Assembly: GCF_014189855.1 (NCBI RefSeq)
Contig: NZ_BJFN01000002.1
Coordinates: 620,001-684,000, forward strand
Length of the DNA stretch: 64,000 bases
DNA from: Buttiauxella sp. A111
GTDB taxonomy: Bacteria; Pseudomonadota; Gammaproteobacteria; Enterobacterales; Enterobacteriaceae
Direction: 5' to 3'
Shown: piece by piece, positions 13,272 to 22,102 of the stretch
Layout of the letters: each line of letters begins with the position of its first letter
Numbering within the stretch: the stretch's first letter is position 1
Translations under genes and position numbers: made by a program
Notes under the pieces: generated by a model
Told to the model about the DNA's origin: nothing
The model's database searches: none
Seen by the model: the letters and a program-made list of their open reading frames with translations, nothing else

Positions 13272-14258
13272 ATGTCACAGATAGATTTACAACCGGGTTT
13301 TGACTTTCAAGAAGCAGGCAAAGAAGTCCTGAAGATCGAACGTGAAGGCCTGGATCAACTTGAGCAATACATCAACACAGACTTCTCTGCGGCCTGTGAA
13401 AAAATGTTTTATTGCAAAGGTAAAGTCGTCGTTATGGGCATGGGCAAGTCCGGCCACATCGGTAAGAAGATGGCAGCGACCTTTGCCAGCACCGGCACAC
13501 CGTCATTCTTCGTCCATCCAGGTGAAGCAAGCCACGGCGATCTCGGAATGGTAAGCGCACAAGATATTGTTATCGCGATTTCAAACTCCGGTGAGTCAAA
13601 CGAAATTCTGGCACTGATTCCGGTTCTCAAGCGCTTACAGGTTCCACTCATCTGCATCACCAGCCGCCCGGAAAGCTCCATGGGCAAAGCGGCTGATGTC
13701 CATTTGTGTGTCAAAGTACCGCAAGAGGCCTGCCCACTTGGCCTGGCCCCAACCTCAAGCACCACAGCAACTCTGGTGATGGGTGATGCTCTTGCCGTTG
13801 CGTTGCTTAAAGCTCGTGGCTTTACCGCAGAAGATTTTGCACTTTCTCACCCAGGCGGCGCATTGGGTCGTAAACTGTTACTACGCGTTAGCGATATCAT
13901 GCACAGCGGTAATGAGATCCCACATGTCAGTAAAGATGCGTCATTGCGCGATGCATTACTGGAAATTACGCGTAAAAATATGGGGATGACCGTGATTTGT
14001 GACTCTTTGATGAAAATCGAAGGGATCTTCACGGATGGCGATTTACGCCGTGTCTTTGATATGGGCGTGGACCTCCACTCCGTGAATATCGCAGATGTCA
14101 TGACTCCAGGCGGAATTCGAGTTCGTCCGTCACTACTGGCGGTAGATGCTCTCAATCTGATGCAGTCTCGCCACATTACCTCGGTATTGGTTGCAGATGG
14201 CGACCAATTACTCGGTGTGGTACATATGCATGACATGCTACGCGCTGGCGTGGTTTAA
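13272..14258 (+). CDS. kdsD: D-arabinose 5-phosphate isomerase KdsD
   Basis: 328 residues, as in E. coli. An N-terminal SIS domain (VVVMGMGKSGHIGKKMAATF; ISNSGESNEI) is followed by two CBS domains (from about residue 210). It converts ribulose 5-phosphate to arabinose 5-phosphate, the first step of Kdo synthesis for lipopolysaccharide. It lies 16 bases upstream of kdsC in the same cluster. Confidence 0.97.
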   Translation: MSQIDLQPGFDFQEAGKEVLKIEREGLDQLEQYINTDFSAACEKMFYCKGKVVVMGMGKSGHIGKKMAATFASTGTPSFFVHPGEASHGDLGMVSAQDIVIAISNSGESNEILALIPVLKRLQVPLICITSRPESSMGKAADVHLCVKVPQEACPLGLAPTSSTTATLVMGDALAVALLKARGFTAEDFALSHPGGALGRKLLLRVSDIMHSGNEIPHVSKDASLRDALLEITRKNMGMTVICDSLMKIEGIFTDGDLRRVFDMGVDLHSVNIADVMTPGGIRVRPSLLAVDALNLMQSRHITSVLVADGDQLLGVVHMHDMLRAGVV

Positions 14259-14274
14259 CAAAGGATTAGCCTTA

Positions 14275-14841
14275 ATGAGTAACCATGAAGCGTCACTTGC
14301 CACCTGTTATGGCCCGGTAAGCACGCGCGTGATGGAGCGGGCCGCAAACGTGCGCCTGCTTATTTTAGATGTTGACGGTGTGATGTCTGATGGCCTGATT
14401 TACATGGGTAATAGCGGCGAAGAGCTGAAAGCATTCAACGTGCGTGACGGCTACGGGATTCGCTGCGCGCTGACTTCTGATATCGAAGTTGCGATTATTA
14501 CTGGCCGCAAAGCAAAGCTTCTTGAAGACCGGTGTGAAACGCTGGGTATTACCCATCTCTATCAAGGGCAATCTGACAAGCTTGTGGCTTTTGATGACCT
14601 ATTAGAGAAACTCGCTATCCCAGCGGAGCACGTCGCTTATGTTGGTGATGACTTAATCGACTGGCCAGTTATGGCTAAAGTGGGTTTGAGCGTTGCGGTT
14701 TCCGATGCTCATCCTTTGCTTATTCCTCGTGCCGACTATGTGACACGCATTGCTGGCGGGCGTGGGGCGGTTCGCGAAGTGTGTGATCTCCTGTTACTGG
14801 CACAAGGAAAGCTTGATGAGGCCAAAGGGCTATCTATATGA
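14275..14841 (+). CDS. kdsC: Kdo-8-phosphate phosphatase KdsC
   Basis: 188 residues, the E. coli length. A cap-less HAD phosphatase with nucleophile D32 and acid/base D34 in LLILDVDGVMSDG, motif II IITGRK and motif III YVGDDLIDWPVM. It releases phosphate from Kdo-8-phosphate. The start at 14275 gives the family N-terminus (MSNHEASLATCYGP); a longer in-frame start inside kdsD is rejected. It overlaps lptC by 4 bases. Confidence 0.97.
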   Translation: MSNHEASLATCYGPVSTRVMERAANVRLLILDVDGVMSDGLIYMGNSGEELKAFNVRDGYGIRCALTSDIEVAIITGRKAKLLEDRCETLGITHLYQGQSDKLVAFDDLLEKLAIPAEHVAYVGDDLIDWPVMAKVGLSVAVSDAHPLLIPRADYVTRIAGGRGAVREVCDLLLLAQGKLDEAKGLSI

Positions 14842-15413
14842 GTAATACCAGACGTTGGGTTATCATCCTGCTTTCATTGCTGGTATTGATATTGATTGGC
14901 GTAAATCTGGCCGATAAAGATACCGTTGTTCAACCGACGGTAAGCAGCAACGAGCCAACCTATCAAAGTGAACATTCCACGACCCTCGCCTACAGTCCGG
15001 AAGGGGCTCTGAATTATCGGTTGGTTGCGGAACACGTTGAATATTTTTCCGACACCGCCATTTCGTGGTTCACCAACCCAGTGATGACGCAGTACGACGA
15101 AAACAAAGTTGCAACCTGGTCATTACGAGCAGATCGCGCCAAACTTACTAACGATCGGATGCTGTATTTGTATGGGAATGTGGTGCTGACCGCTCTTACA
15201 CCAGACTCTCAGCTACGCAAAATTACCACGGACAATGCGCAGGTTAATTTAGTCACTCAGGATGTTGCCTCTGATGACCAGGTAACCTTGTATGGAACCA
15301 GCTTTAACTCCACCGGCCTCAAAATGCGTGGAAACTTACGCAGCAAAAATGCCGAGCTGATTGAAAAGGTTAGAACATCCTATGAAATCCCAAATAAACA
15401 AACTCAGCCGTAA
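14838..15413 (+). CDS. lptC: Lipopolysaccharide export protein LptC
   Basis: 191 residues, as in E. coli. A single membrane anchor (about 7-25) precedes a periplasmic beta-jellyroll that receives LPS from LptB2FG and hands it to LptA. The end of the gene overlaps lptA by 32 bases, and the start overlaps kdsC by 4. These nested junctions suggest coupled translation, as in E. coli. Confidence 0.96.
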   Translation: MSNTRRWVIILLSLLVLILIGVNLADKDTVVQPTVSSNEPTYQSEHSTTLAYSPEGALNYRLVAEHVEYFSDTAISWFTNPVMTQYDENKVATWSLRADRAKLTNDRMLYLYGNVVLTALTPDSQLRKITTDNAQVNLVTQDVASDDQVTLYGTSFNSTGLKMRGNLRSKNAELIEKVRTSYEIPNKQTQP

Positions 15414-15945
15414 TTTAGTACTAACCAGTACGCTTTTAGCCGCCAGTTTTTCGGCATTTGCGCTGACCGGTGATACCGACCAGCCGATTCACATTGAATC
15501 TGACCAACAGTCGCTGGATATGCAAGGTAACGTCGTCACCTTTACTGGCAATGTGATCGTGACACAAGGCAGTATCAAAATTAACGCCGATAAAGTAGTT
15601 GTGACTCGTCCTGGCGGTGAAGAAGGCAAGGAAGTCATTGATGGCTATGGTAATCCTGCCACTTTCTATCAGATGCAGGATAGCGGTAAGCCAGTTAAAG
15701 GCCACGCGTCTACCATGCACTATGAGCTACAAAATGATTTCGTCGTGCTGACCGGAAATGCATATCTGGAACAATTGGATAGCAATATCAAAGGCGACAA
15801 AATTACTTACCTGGTAAAAGAACAGAAGATGCAGGCCTTTAGCGAAAAAGGTAAACGTGTCACGACCGTTCTGGTCCCATCTCAGTTGCAGAAAAAAGAC
15901 GGCCAGGCTCCGGCACCAGCCCCTGCGCAGAAAAAGAGTAACTAA
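15382..15945 (+). CDS. lptA: Periplasmic LPS bridge protein LptA
   Basis: 187 residues, against 185 in E. coli. A signal peptide (about 1-29, ending ASFSAFA) precedes an OstA-type domain: HIESDQQSLDMQGNVVTFTG and KINADKVVVTRPGG. It forms the periplasmic filament linking LptC to LptD. The C-terminal tail is Pro/Ala/Lys-rich (APAPAPAQKKSN), as is common. The start at 15382 lies inside lptC and gives the family N-terminus. Confidence 0.96.
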   Translation: MKSQINKLSRNLVLTSTLLAASFSAFALTGDTDQPIHIESDQQSLDMQGNVVTFTGNVIVTQGSIKINADKVVVTRPGGEEGKEVIDGYGNPATFYQMQDSGKPVKGHASTMHYELQNDFVVLTGNAYLEQLDSNIKGDKITYLVKEQKMQAFSEKGKRVTTVLVPSQLQKKDGQAPAPAPAQKKSN

Positions 15946-15951
15946 TTCGTT

Positions 15952-16677
15952 ATGGCTACTTTAATTGCAAAAAATCTCGCCAAAGCCTACAAAGGCCGCC
16001 GCGTCGTTGAAGATGTCAGCCTGACTGTTAAGTCTGGTGAAATTGTGGGATTACTTGGCCCGAACGGTGCAGGGAAAACCACAACCTTTTACATGGTGGT
16101 TGGCATTGTGCCGCGTGATGCAGGCAACATCATTATTGATGATGAAGATATTAGCCTGCTGCCATTACATGCTCGTGCTCGTCGAGGAATCGGCTACTTA
16201 CCGCAAGAAGCATCGATTTTCCGTCGTTTAAGTGTGTTCGATAACTTGATGGCAGTGCTGCAAATCCGCGACGACTTGTCTGTTGAGCAGCGTGAAGACC
16301 GCGCCAATGAGCTGATGGAAGAGTTCCACATCGAACATTTGCGCAATAACCTCGGGCAGTCATTGTCTGGTGGTGAGCGTCGTCGTGTCGAAATTGCCCG
16401 CGCACTTGCGGCTAATCCAAAATTTATTCTTCTGGATGAACCTTTTGCTGGTGTTGACCCAATTTCTGTCATCGACATCAAACGAATCATTGAGCACCTG
16501 CGCGACAGCGGGCTCGGAGTGCTGATTACTGACCATAACGTACGTGAAACGTTGGCTGTTTGCGAACGTGCCTACATCGTAAGCCAGGGCCATTTAATCG
16601 CCCATGGCACTCCAGCTGAGATCCTGGAAGACGAGCACGTTAAGCGCGTGTATCTGGGCGAAGAGTTCAGACTCTGA
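15952..16677 (+). CDS. lptB: LPS export ABC transporter ATPase LptB
   Basis: 241 residues, as in E. coli. Walker A is GPNGAGKTT, the signature LSGGERRR, Walker [13 protein letters not shown] and the switch histidine TDHNVRET. It drives LPS extraction with LptFG, which is encoded elsewhere. It is last in the yrbG-lptB cluster. A short ERIC-like palindrome (16701-16757) lies between it and rpoN. Confidence 0.97.
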   Translation: MATLIAKNLAKAYKGRRVVEDVSLTVKSGEIVGLLGPNGAGKTTTFYMVVGIVPRDAGNIIIDDEDISLLPLHARARRGIGYLPQEASIFRRLSVFDNLMAVLQIRDDLSVEQREDRANELMEEFHIEHLRNNLGQSLSGGERRRVEIARALAANPKFILLDEPFAGVDPISVIDIKRIIEHLRDSGLGVLITDHNVRETLAVCERAYIVSQGHLIAHGTPAEILEDEHVKRVYLGEEFRL

Positions 16678-16700
16678 TAGGGTAGGACGCATAACTATTA

Positions 16701-16757
16701 ATACTCCGCATCATTCGGGTTACCCACGCACTGGCAACTCGAAATATGTAGGGTATA
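16701..16757. repeat. Short ERIC-like palindrome between lptB and rpoN
   Basis: An imperfect inverted repeat: left arm 16701-16724 pairs with right arm 16733-16756 at about 17 of 24 positions by eye. The right end (gcaactcgaaatatg, then gggtata) closely resembles the ERIC (IRU) terminus as I remember it. The ERIC centre is missing, so this looks like an internally deleted or decayed copy. It lies 24 bases upstream of rpoN and would be transcribed if rpoN is read through from lptB. Confidence 0.5.
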
Positions 16758-16781
16758 CACCTGAGGAAGCTCGCTCTGAAT

Positions 16782-18215
16782 ATGAAGCAAGGTTTGCAAT
16801 TAAGGCTTAGCCAACAACTTGCTATGACCCCCCAGTTACAGCAGGCAATTCGTCTGTTGCAACTGTCGACGTTAGAGCTACAGCAAGAACTTCAGCAAGC
16901 ACTGGAAAGTAACCCACTGCTTGAGCAAACCGATCTGCATGAAGAAATTGATACTCAGGAAGTTCGTGAAGATGAAGCGTTAGACACTCGTGAGGCACTT
17001 GAACAAAAAGAGATGCCCGACGAGTTACCACTGGATGCCAGCTGGGATGAAATCTACACCGCGGGCACGCCATCAGGAACCGGAACAGATTACATTGACG
17101 ATGAACTGCCGGTTTATCAGGGTGAAACGACACAAACGCTGCAAGATTATTTAATGTGGCAGGTCGATCTCACCCCGTTTTCAGACACCGACACAGCGAT
17201 AGCTACGTCTATTGTCGATGCCGTTGACGAAATGGGTTACCTCACAGTCTCTCTGGAAGAAATTCTGGAAAGCATGGGTGATGACGAAATCACCCTCGAC
17301 GAAGTGGAAGCGGTACTCAAACGCGTACAACGTTTCGATCCTGTTGGTGTCGCCGCACGCGATCTGCGCGATTGCCTGCTTATACAGCTTTCGCAATTTG
17401 CCCGCGAAACACCGTGGCTAACGGAAGCCCGCTTGATTGTCAGCGATCACCTGGATCTGCTCGCTAACCATGACTTCCGCAGCCTGATGCGCGTCACGCG
17501 TCTGAAAGAGGAAGTATTGAAAGAGGCAATGTGCCTGATTCAATCTCTTGACCCACGCCCAGGACAATCTATTCAGACCAGCGAACCGGAATATGTCATT
17601 CCGGATGTCCTGGTGAAAAAAATACAGGGTCGCTGGACGGTAGAACTGAACGCTGACAGCATTCCACGTTTGAAAATAAATCAGCAGTATGCTGCGATGG
17701 GCACCAACGCCCGCAATGACAGCGACTCGCAGTTTATTCGCAGTAACTTACAAGAAGCAAAATGGCTGATTAAAAGTCTGGAAAGCAGGAACGACACGCT
17801 GCTGCGCGTCAGCCGCTGCATTGTAGAGCAACAGCAGGGCTTTTTTGAACTTGGCGAAGAACACATGAAACCGATGGTTCTCGCTGATATCGCCCAGGTG
17901 GTCGAAATGCATGAATCGACCATTTCCCGTGTGACCACGCAGAAATATCTGCATAGCCCACGCGGCATATTTGAATTGAAGTATTTCTTCTCAAGCCACG
18001 TAAATACCGAAGGTGGAGGTGAAGCCTCCTCGACGGCAATTCGTGCATTGGTGAAGAAATTAATTGCTGCGGAAAACCCTGCGAAACCCCTGAGTGATAG
18101 CAAGTTAACGACTATGCTATCGGATCAGGGGATCATGGTGGCACGCCGCACCGTTGCGAAGTACCGAGAGTCTTTATCCATACCACCGTCAAATCAGCGT
18201 AAGCAATTGGTTTGA
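16782..18215 (+). CDS. rpoN: RNA polymerase sigma-54 factor
   Basis: 477 residues, equal to E. coli RpoN. The glutamine/leucine-rich region I is at the N-terminus ([20 protein letters not shown]), followed by an acidic linker, the core-binding region, and a helix-turn-helix around [16 protein letters not shown]. The RpoN box [10 protein letters not shown] is at about 454-463. It directs transcription of nitrogen, envelope-stress and other enhancer-dependent genes. It is first in rpoN-hpf-ptsN-rapZ-npr, which couples sigma-54 with the nitrogen PTS. Confidence 0.98.
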   Translation: MKQGLQLRLSQQLAMTPQLQQAIRLLQLSTLELQQELQQALESNPLLEQTDLHEEIDTQEVREDEALDTREALEQKEMPDELPLDASWDEIYTAGTPSGTGTDYIDDELPVYQGETTQTLQDYLMWQVDLTPFSDTDTAIATSIVDAVDEMGYLTVSLEEILESMGDDEITLDEVEAVLKRVQRFDPVGVAARDLRDCLLIQLSQFARETPWLTEARLIVSDHLDLLANHDFRSLMRVTRLKEEVLKEAMCLIQSLDPRPGQSIQTSEPEYVIPDVLVKKIQGRWTVELNADSIPRLKINQQYAAMGTNARNDSDSQFIRSNLQEAKWLIKSLESRNDTLLRVSRCIVEQQQGFFELGEEHMKPMVLADIAQVVEMHESTISRVTTQKYLHSPRGIFELKYFFSSHVNTEGGGEASSTAIRALVKKLIAAENPAKPLSDSKLTTMLSDQGIMVARRTVAKYRESLSIPPSNQRKQLV

Positions 18216-18237
18216 CTTAACCGATAAGGAAGACACT

Positions 18238-18525
18238 ATGCAGCTCAACATTACAGGACATAACGTCGAAATCACTGACGCACTACGCGATTTTGTGAGT
18301 ACGAAGTTTGCCAAACTGGAGCAGTACTTCGAAAGAATTAACCAAGTCTATATTGTGTTAAAAGTGGAAAAAGTCACGCATATTGCCGATGCAACGCTAC
18401 ATGTAAATGGTGGTGAAATTCATGCCAGCGCGGAAGGCCAGGATATGTATGCGGCGATTGATGGTTTGATTGATAAACTGGCACGCCAGTTAACCAAACA
18501 TAAAGATAAACTAAAACAACACTGA
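18238..18525 (+). CDS. hpf: Ribosome hibernation promoting factor (short HPF)
   Basis: 95 residues, the short-type HPF of gammaproteobacteria. Landmarks are MQLNITGHNVEITDALRDF, VEKVTHIADATLHVNGGEIH and ASAEGQDMYAAIDGLIDKLARQLTKHKDKLKQH. It binds the 30S decoding centre and promotes 100S dimers with RMF in stationary phase. The start at 18238 has a good ribosome-binding site (ataaggaag) 22 bases after rpoN. Confidence 0.96.
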   Translation: MQLNITGHNVEITDALRDFVSTKFAKLEQYFERINQVYIVLKVEKVTHIADATLHVNGGEIHASAEGQDMYAAIDGLIDKLARQLTKHKDKLKQH

Positions 18526-18548
18526 TAATCCGGGCAACTGTACAAGCA

Positions 18549-18609
18549 TATATCCATTAGCATTCGAGTTGCAGGGGTGTTGGCTGCAGCTTGAAGGATG
18601 ATGGATATA
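18549..18609. repeat. Short ERIC-like palindrome between hpf and ptsN
   Basis: Terminal inverted repeats are tatatccat (18549-18557) and atggatata (18601-18609). An inner imperfect repeat is ttcgagttgca (18563-18573) with tgcagcttgaa (18585-18595). The sequence ggtgttggctgcagcttgaa resembles joined ERIC arms with the centre lost. It resembles the 16701-16757 element and lies within the rpoN-ptsN transcript. Confidence 0.52.
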
Positions 18610-18667
18610 GACGGCTCGTTGCATAGCGTAACGGGCCGTTAGCATAACAGGGTGCTTAGGTGAACTT

Positions 18668-19159
18668 ATGATGAACAACGATTCTGCTCTACAACTTAGT
18701 AATGTCCTGAACAAGGAATGTACCCGTACCAATGTACATTGCCAGAGTAAAAAACGTGCGCTGGAAATCATCAGTGAACTGGCAGCAAAACAACTCGGCC
18801 TGCCACCACAAGTGGTGTTTGAGGCAGTGTTGACGCGCGAACGTATGGGGAGTACCGGTATCGGTAATGGTATCGCCATTCCTCATGGAAAACTGGAAGA
18901 AGATACCACTCGTGCTGTCGGGGTCTTTATTAAACTGGAAACCCCTATCGCCTTTGATGCTATTGATAATCAGCCGGTTGACCTGATGTTTGCGCTGCTT
19001 GTTCCTGCGGATCAAACAAAAACGCATTTGCATACTTTGTCTTTGGTAGCGAAACGTCTGGCTGACAAAACGATTTGCCGACGCCTGCGATCCGCACAGA
19101 GTGATGAAGAGCTTTATCAGATCATTACCGAAACAGAACAAGGTAGTGAAAGTGAATAA
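18668..19159 (+). CDS. ptsN: PTS-Ntr enzyme IIA (PtsN)
   Basis: 163 residues, as in E. coli. The phosphorylated histidine is H73 ([11 protein letters not shown]). It receives phosphate from Npr, encoded two genes downstream, and regulates potassium transport and other targets rather than importing sugar. The start at 18668 begins [10 protein letters not shown]; the second ATG (18671) is equally possible. The 53-base gap to rapZ holds no gene. Confidence 0.96.
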   Translation: MMNNDSALQLSNVLNKECTRTNVHCQSKKRALEIISELAAKQLGLPPQVVFEAVLTRERMGSTGIGNGIAIPHGKLEEDTTRAVGVFIKLETPIAFDAIDNQPVDLMFALLVPADQTKTHLHTLSLVAKRLADKTICRRLRSAQSDEELYQIITETEQGSESE

Positions 19160-19212
19160 TCTGGCTGCGGTCATGCGAAAGCCACAGCAAGAGAAGTTGG
19201 GGGAGTGATGAC

Positions 19213-20067
19213 ATGGTGCTGATGATTGTCAGCGGCCGCTCTGGTTCAGGGAAGTCTGTAGCCTTGCGTGCATTAGAAGATATGGGATTCTACTGTGTAG
19301 ATAACCTGCCAGTGGTACTGTTGCCTGATCTTGCCAAAACTCTCGCAGAGCGCCAAATTTCTGCGGCAGTCAGCATTGATGTGCGTAACATGCCGGAAAA
19401 CCCAGAAATTTTTGAACAGGCAATGACTAACCTGCCTGATACCTTTTCGCCGCAATTGTTGTTCCTTGATGCCGATCGCAACACGCTGATTCGTCGTTAT
19501 AGTGACACTCGCCGTCTGCATCCGCTTTCAAGTAAAAATCTGTCGCTAGAAAGTGCGATAGATGAAGAAAGTGATTTGCTGGAGCCATTGAAATCAAGAG
19601 CCGACCTGATCATTGATACTTCTGAGATGTCAGTGCATGAGCTCGCGGAAATGTTGCGTACCCGCCTGCTTGGTAAGCGTGAACGCGAACTGACCATGGT
19701 CTTCGAATCCTTTGGCTTTAAACACGGCATTCCGATTGATGCGGATTATGTGTTTGACGTGCGCTTTTTGCCGAACCCACACTGGGACCCGAAACTGCGT
19801 CCGATGACGGGTTTGGACAGACCTGTGGCTGCGTTCCTCGACCGTCATACCGAAGTGCACAATTTTATCTACCAAACACGTAGCTATCTTGAGCTATGGT
19901 TACCCATGCTGGAAACCAACAATCGTAGCTACCTGACGGTGGCGATTGGATGTACCGGCGGTAAACACCGTTCAGTTTATATTGCTGAACAGTTGGCAGA
20001 TTATTTTCGCTCGCGTGGCAAGAATGTGCAGTCCCGCCACCGTACGCTGGAAAAACGCAAAACATGA
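19213..20067 (+). CDS. rapZ: RNase adapter protein RapZ
   Basis: 284 residues, equal to E. coli RapZ (formerly YhbJ). The N-terminal P-loop is GRSGSGKS (8-15). The C-terminal domain contains [16 protein letters not shown] and the basic tail [11 protein letters not shown], which binds RNA. RapZ presents the sRNA GlmZ to RNase E and so controls glucosamine-6-phosphate synthase. It overlaps npr by 4 bases. Confidence 0.97.
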   Translation: MVLMIVSGRSGSGKSVALRALEDMGFYCVDNLPVVLLPDLAKTLAERQISAAVSIDVRNMPENPEIFEQAMTNLPDTFSPQLLFLDADRNTLIRRYSDTRRLHPLSSKNLSLESAIDEESDLLEPLKSRADLIIDTSEMSVHELAEMLRTRLLGKRERELTMVFESFGFKHGIPIDADYVFDVRFLPNPHWDPKLRPMTGLDRPVAAFLDRHTEVHNFIYQTRSYLELWLPMLETNNRSYLTVAIGCTGGKHRSVYIAEQLADYFRSRGKNVQSRHRTLEKRKT

Positions 20068-20336
20068 CCGTAAAACAGACCGTTGAAATAACCAACAAAC
20101 TGGGCATGCATGCACGCCCAGCAATGAAGCTGTTCGAATTGGTACAAAGCTTTGATGCTGAGGTGATGTTGCGTAACGAAGCCGGTACTGAGGCAGAAGC
20201 CAATAGCGTCATTGCACTACTGATGCTGGATTCTGCCAAAGGTGGCCACATTGAAATTGAAGTCACCGGCCCAGAAGAAGAACAAGCATTGAACGCGGTT
20301 ATCGCTTTGTTTAATGCCGGTTTTGACGAAGACTAA
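20064..20336 (+). CDS. npr: Phosphocarrier protein NPr of the nitrogen PTS
   Basis: 90 residues, as in E. coli (also called ptsO). An HPr-family fold with phospho-histidine H16 ([13 protein letters not shown]). The regulatory region retains serine in [11 protein letters not shown]. It passes phosphate from PtsP to PtsN. It is the last gene of the rpoN operon; its stop codon touches the left arm of the long palindromic repeat. Confidence 0.96.
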   Translation: MTVKQTVEITNKLGMHARPAMKLFELVQSFDAEVMLRNEAGTEAEANSVIALLMLDSAKGGHIEIEVTGPEEEQALNAVIALFNAGFDED

Positions 20337-20481
20337 GAACCTATCCCATCAGGCTATTTTATTTGCCATTTTCCCCCTGGGCAGTGCTCAGAATCCTCAC
20401 GTACTTTATGTACGCTCCGGTTCTTGCGCGCTGTCCGAAGCCAAACTGGCTGCATCAATAACGCCTGATGGAATAGGTTCT
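20336..20481. repeat. MITE-like 146-bp palindromic repeat between npr and mtgA
   Basis: Terminal inverted repeats agaacctatcccatcaggc (20336-20354) and gcctgatggaataggttct (20463-20481) match at 18 of 19 positions. The interior continues the symmetry around cgtac-tttat-gtacg (20400-20414), and flanking blocks such as gggcagtgctcagaa and ttcttgcgcgctgtcc also pair. The whole element could fold as one long hairpin. It fills the gap between the convergent npr and mtgA stop codons, has no coding potential, and may act as their terminator. Only one copy is in this window. Confidence 0.72.
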
Positions 20482-21208
20482 AATTCAATTCATTCTGCGC
20501 CAGGAATGACTCGCCACCCAGTTGGCGCATCTGGCGCAAAATCCATTGCTGACGTTGGCGTACATACCCGGAAGGCGCATTCGCTTTAAAACGAATGGGA
20601 TTCGGTAATACTGCCGCTAGTAAGGCAGCCTCAGATGCAGTCAGGCGGCTTGCTGGTTTATGGAAATAACGCTGCGAAGCTTCTTCAACACCAAAAATCC
20701 CGTCACCAAATTCAGCAATATTCAGATAAACCGTCAGGATGCGACGTTTCGTCCAAACCACTTCCATACCGAGAGTTAATCCTGCCTCAAGACCTTTGCG
20801 CACATAGCTACGTCCGTCCCAAAGAAACAGGTTTTTTGCGGTTTGCTGTGAAAGCGTTGACGCGCCGCGAACACGATTTTCATTACGTTCGTTATGAGCA
20901 ACGGCTTTCTCAATAGCGGCAATATCAAAACCCCAGTGGTCAGGGAATTTCTGATCTTCCGCAGCGATAACCGCAAGCCCCATCCACGGCGAGATCTCAT
21001 CCATGCTCACCCAATCCGAATGCGCAACATAACTGAAGTCACCGCTGAACCAGGCACTAAACTGACGCTCGACCATGACCGCTGAAAACGGCACTGGCAT
21101 AAAGCTAAACAGAATTATTCCCGCCAGCCAAATTCCGACCAGCGCCAGCAAGCAACGTAGCAGCCAGCGCTTGAAGTAACTCAAGAGCGCGATACGCCCT
21201 TTCTTCAT
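20480..21208 (-). CDS. mtgA: Monofunctional biosynthetic peptidoglycan transglycosylase
   Basis: 242 residues, as in E. coli MtgA. An N-terminal membrane anchor (about 10-35) precedes a GT51 domain with the catalytic region [33 protein letters not shown] and [16 protein letters not shown]. It polymerises lipid II glycan strands without a transpeptidase domain. The start overlaps the elbB stop by 4 bases. Its stop codon lies within the right arm of the repeat at 20336-20481. Confidence 0.96.
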   Translation of the reverse strand: MKKGRIALLSYFKRWLLRCLLALVGIWLAGIILFSFMPVPFSAVMVERQFSAWFSGDFSYVAHSDWVSMDEISPWMGLAVIAAEDQKFPDHWGFDIAAIEKAVAHNERNENRVRGASTLSQQTAKNLFLWDGRSYVRKGLEAGLTLGMEVVWTKRRILTVYLNIAEFGDGIFGVEEASQRYFHKPASRLTASEAALLAAVLPNPIRFKANAPSGYVRQRQQWILRQMRQLGGESFLAQNELN

Positions 21209-21858
21209 TCAGTCATATCCACAACACGAGCCACCAGCTTTTCGATACCCAAAGCAGCCTCGTCAATGCGTGTCGCTAACATGTACGCAGGTGTCGTCAC
21301 CACTTTATGTTCTTCATCGACCACAATATCGTCGACCGGACATGGAACATGTTCGGCACCCATCTCTTCAACTATCTCGGCGGTGTCAATATCAGTACCA
21401 ATGGTCAAACGCACCGGTACATCAAGAATCTTTGGCAACATCACCGGGGCAATGCAGATGAAACCGAGTGGTTTACCCTGAGCATGGCAATCCCGGGCAA
21501 GGCGTCGCAAATCGCCATCAATCTGGCACTCGCTACCAAGACTTGCAAAATTGCACAGGTTTTTAGCCGCTCCGAAACCACCGGGGACTATCAATGCATC
21601 GAGTTCGTTAGCATCAGCCTGAGCCAATGGCATTACCGCACCGCGAGTGATTCGTGCCGCTTCGGCCAGTACATTACGATACTCAGTAGACTCATTATTA
21701 GTAAGGTGATTGATTACATCTGCTTGAGTTTTATCGGGTGCGAAGCATACAGCTTCAGCACCTGAGCGAGCGATAGCAAGCAAGGTAATGACAGCTTCCT
21801 GAATCTCGCTTCCGTCGTAGACCCCGCATCCACTGAGCACAACACCAATCTTCTTCAT
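21205..21858 (-). CDS. elbB: Glyoxalase/isoprenoid biosynthesis protein ElbB
   Basis: 217 residues, equal to E. coli ElbB. A DJ-1/PfpI-type fold with [19 protein letters not shown] at the start and [12 protein letters not shown] around the catalytic cysteine. Homologues have glyoxalase activity, and the name reflects an isoprenoid phenotype. The start at 21858 is preferred over an in-frame 30-codon extension running toward arcZ. It is co-transcribed with mtgA. Confidence 0.94.
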   Translation of the reverse strand: MKKIGVVLSGCGVYDGSEIQEAVITLLAIARSGAEAVCFAPDKTQADVINHLTNNESTEYRNVLAEAARITRGAVMPLAQADANELDALIVPGGFGAAKNLCNFASLGSECQIDGDLRRLARDCHAQGKPLGFICIAPVMLPKILDVPVRLTIGTDIDTAEIVEEMGAEHVPCPVDDIVVDEEHKVVTTPAYMLATRIDEAALGIEKLVARVVDMTE

Positions 21859-21940
21859 TTGGCCATTCCTTTTCATCATGCAATTTTTATCATCAGTTAT
21901 GACAATTTGATCGCTATGCTTCACACATTTTACTGAATCA

Positions 21941-21970
21941 TGTAACAAACTATTTAAGATTTGCTATCTT
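21941..21970 (+). promoter_or_regulatory. Putative arcZ promoter
   Basis: A -10-like tatctt (21965-21970) is preceded at 18-base spacing by a weak -35-like tgtaac (21941-21946). The AT-rich tgtaacaaactatttaag overlaps this and could be an ArcA site, since ArcA represses arcZ in E. coli. Placement was made by eye. Confidence 0.4.
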
Positions 21971-21974
21971 AATG

Positions 21975-22102
21975 CCTGAGCAGCACACGAGATTATCGGC
22001 TGCGCCATTTGGATAATGACTTATAACTCAACGGCGCAACCTACTTTTTCCCTGGTGTTGGCGCAGAATTCGCGCACCCCGGTTTATCCGGGGTCATTTT
22101 TT
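21975..22102 (+). ncRNA. arcZ: Hfq-dependent small RNA ArcZ
   Basis: It lies between elbB and arcB on the opposite strand to arcB, as in E. coli. The 3' part from 22047 (tttccctggtgttggcgcag) is nearly identical to my memory of the processed 56-nt E. coli ArcZ, including its seed region. It ends in a strong terminator: accccgg (22076-22082), loop tttat, ccggggt (22088-22094), then six Ts (22097-22102). The terminator overlaps the last arcB codons. ArcZ activates rpoS and represses flhDC and arcB. The 5' half is more divergent, so the start is approximate. Confidence 0.92.

Noticed and set aside
16604-16810. 68-codon ORF spanning the lptB end and rpoN start
   Set aside because: Passes through the ERIC-like repeat and overlaps two real genes.
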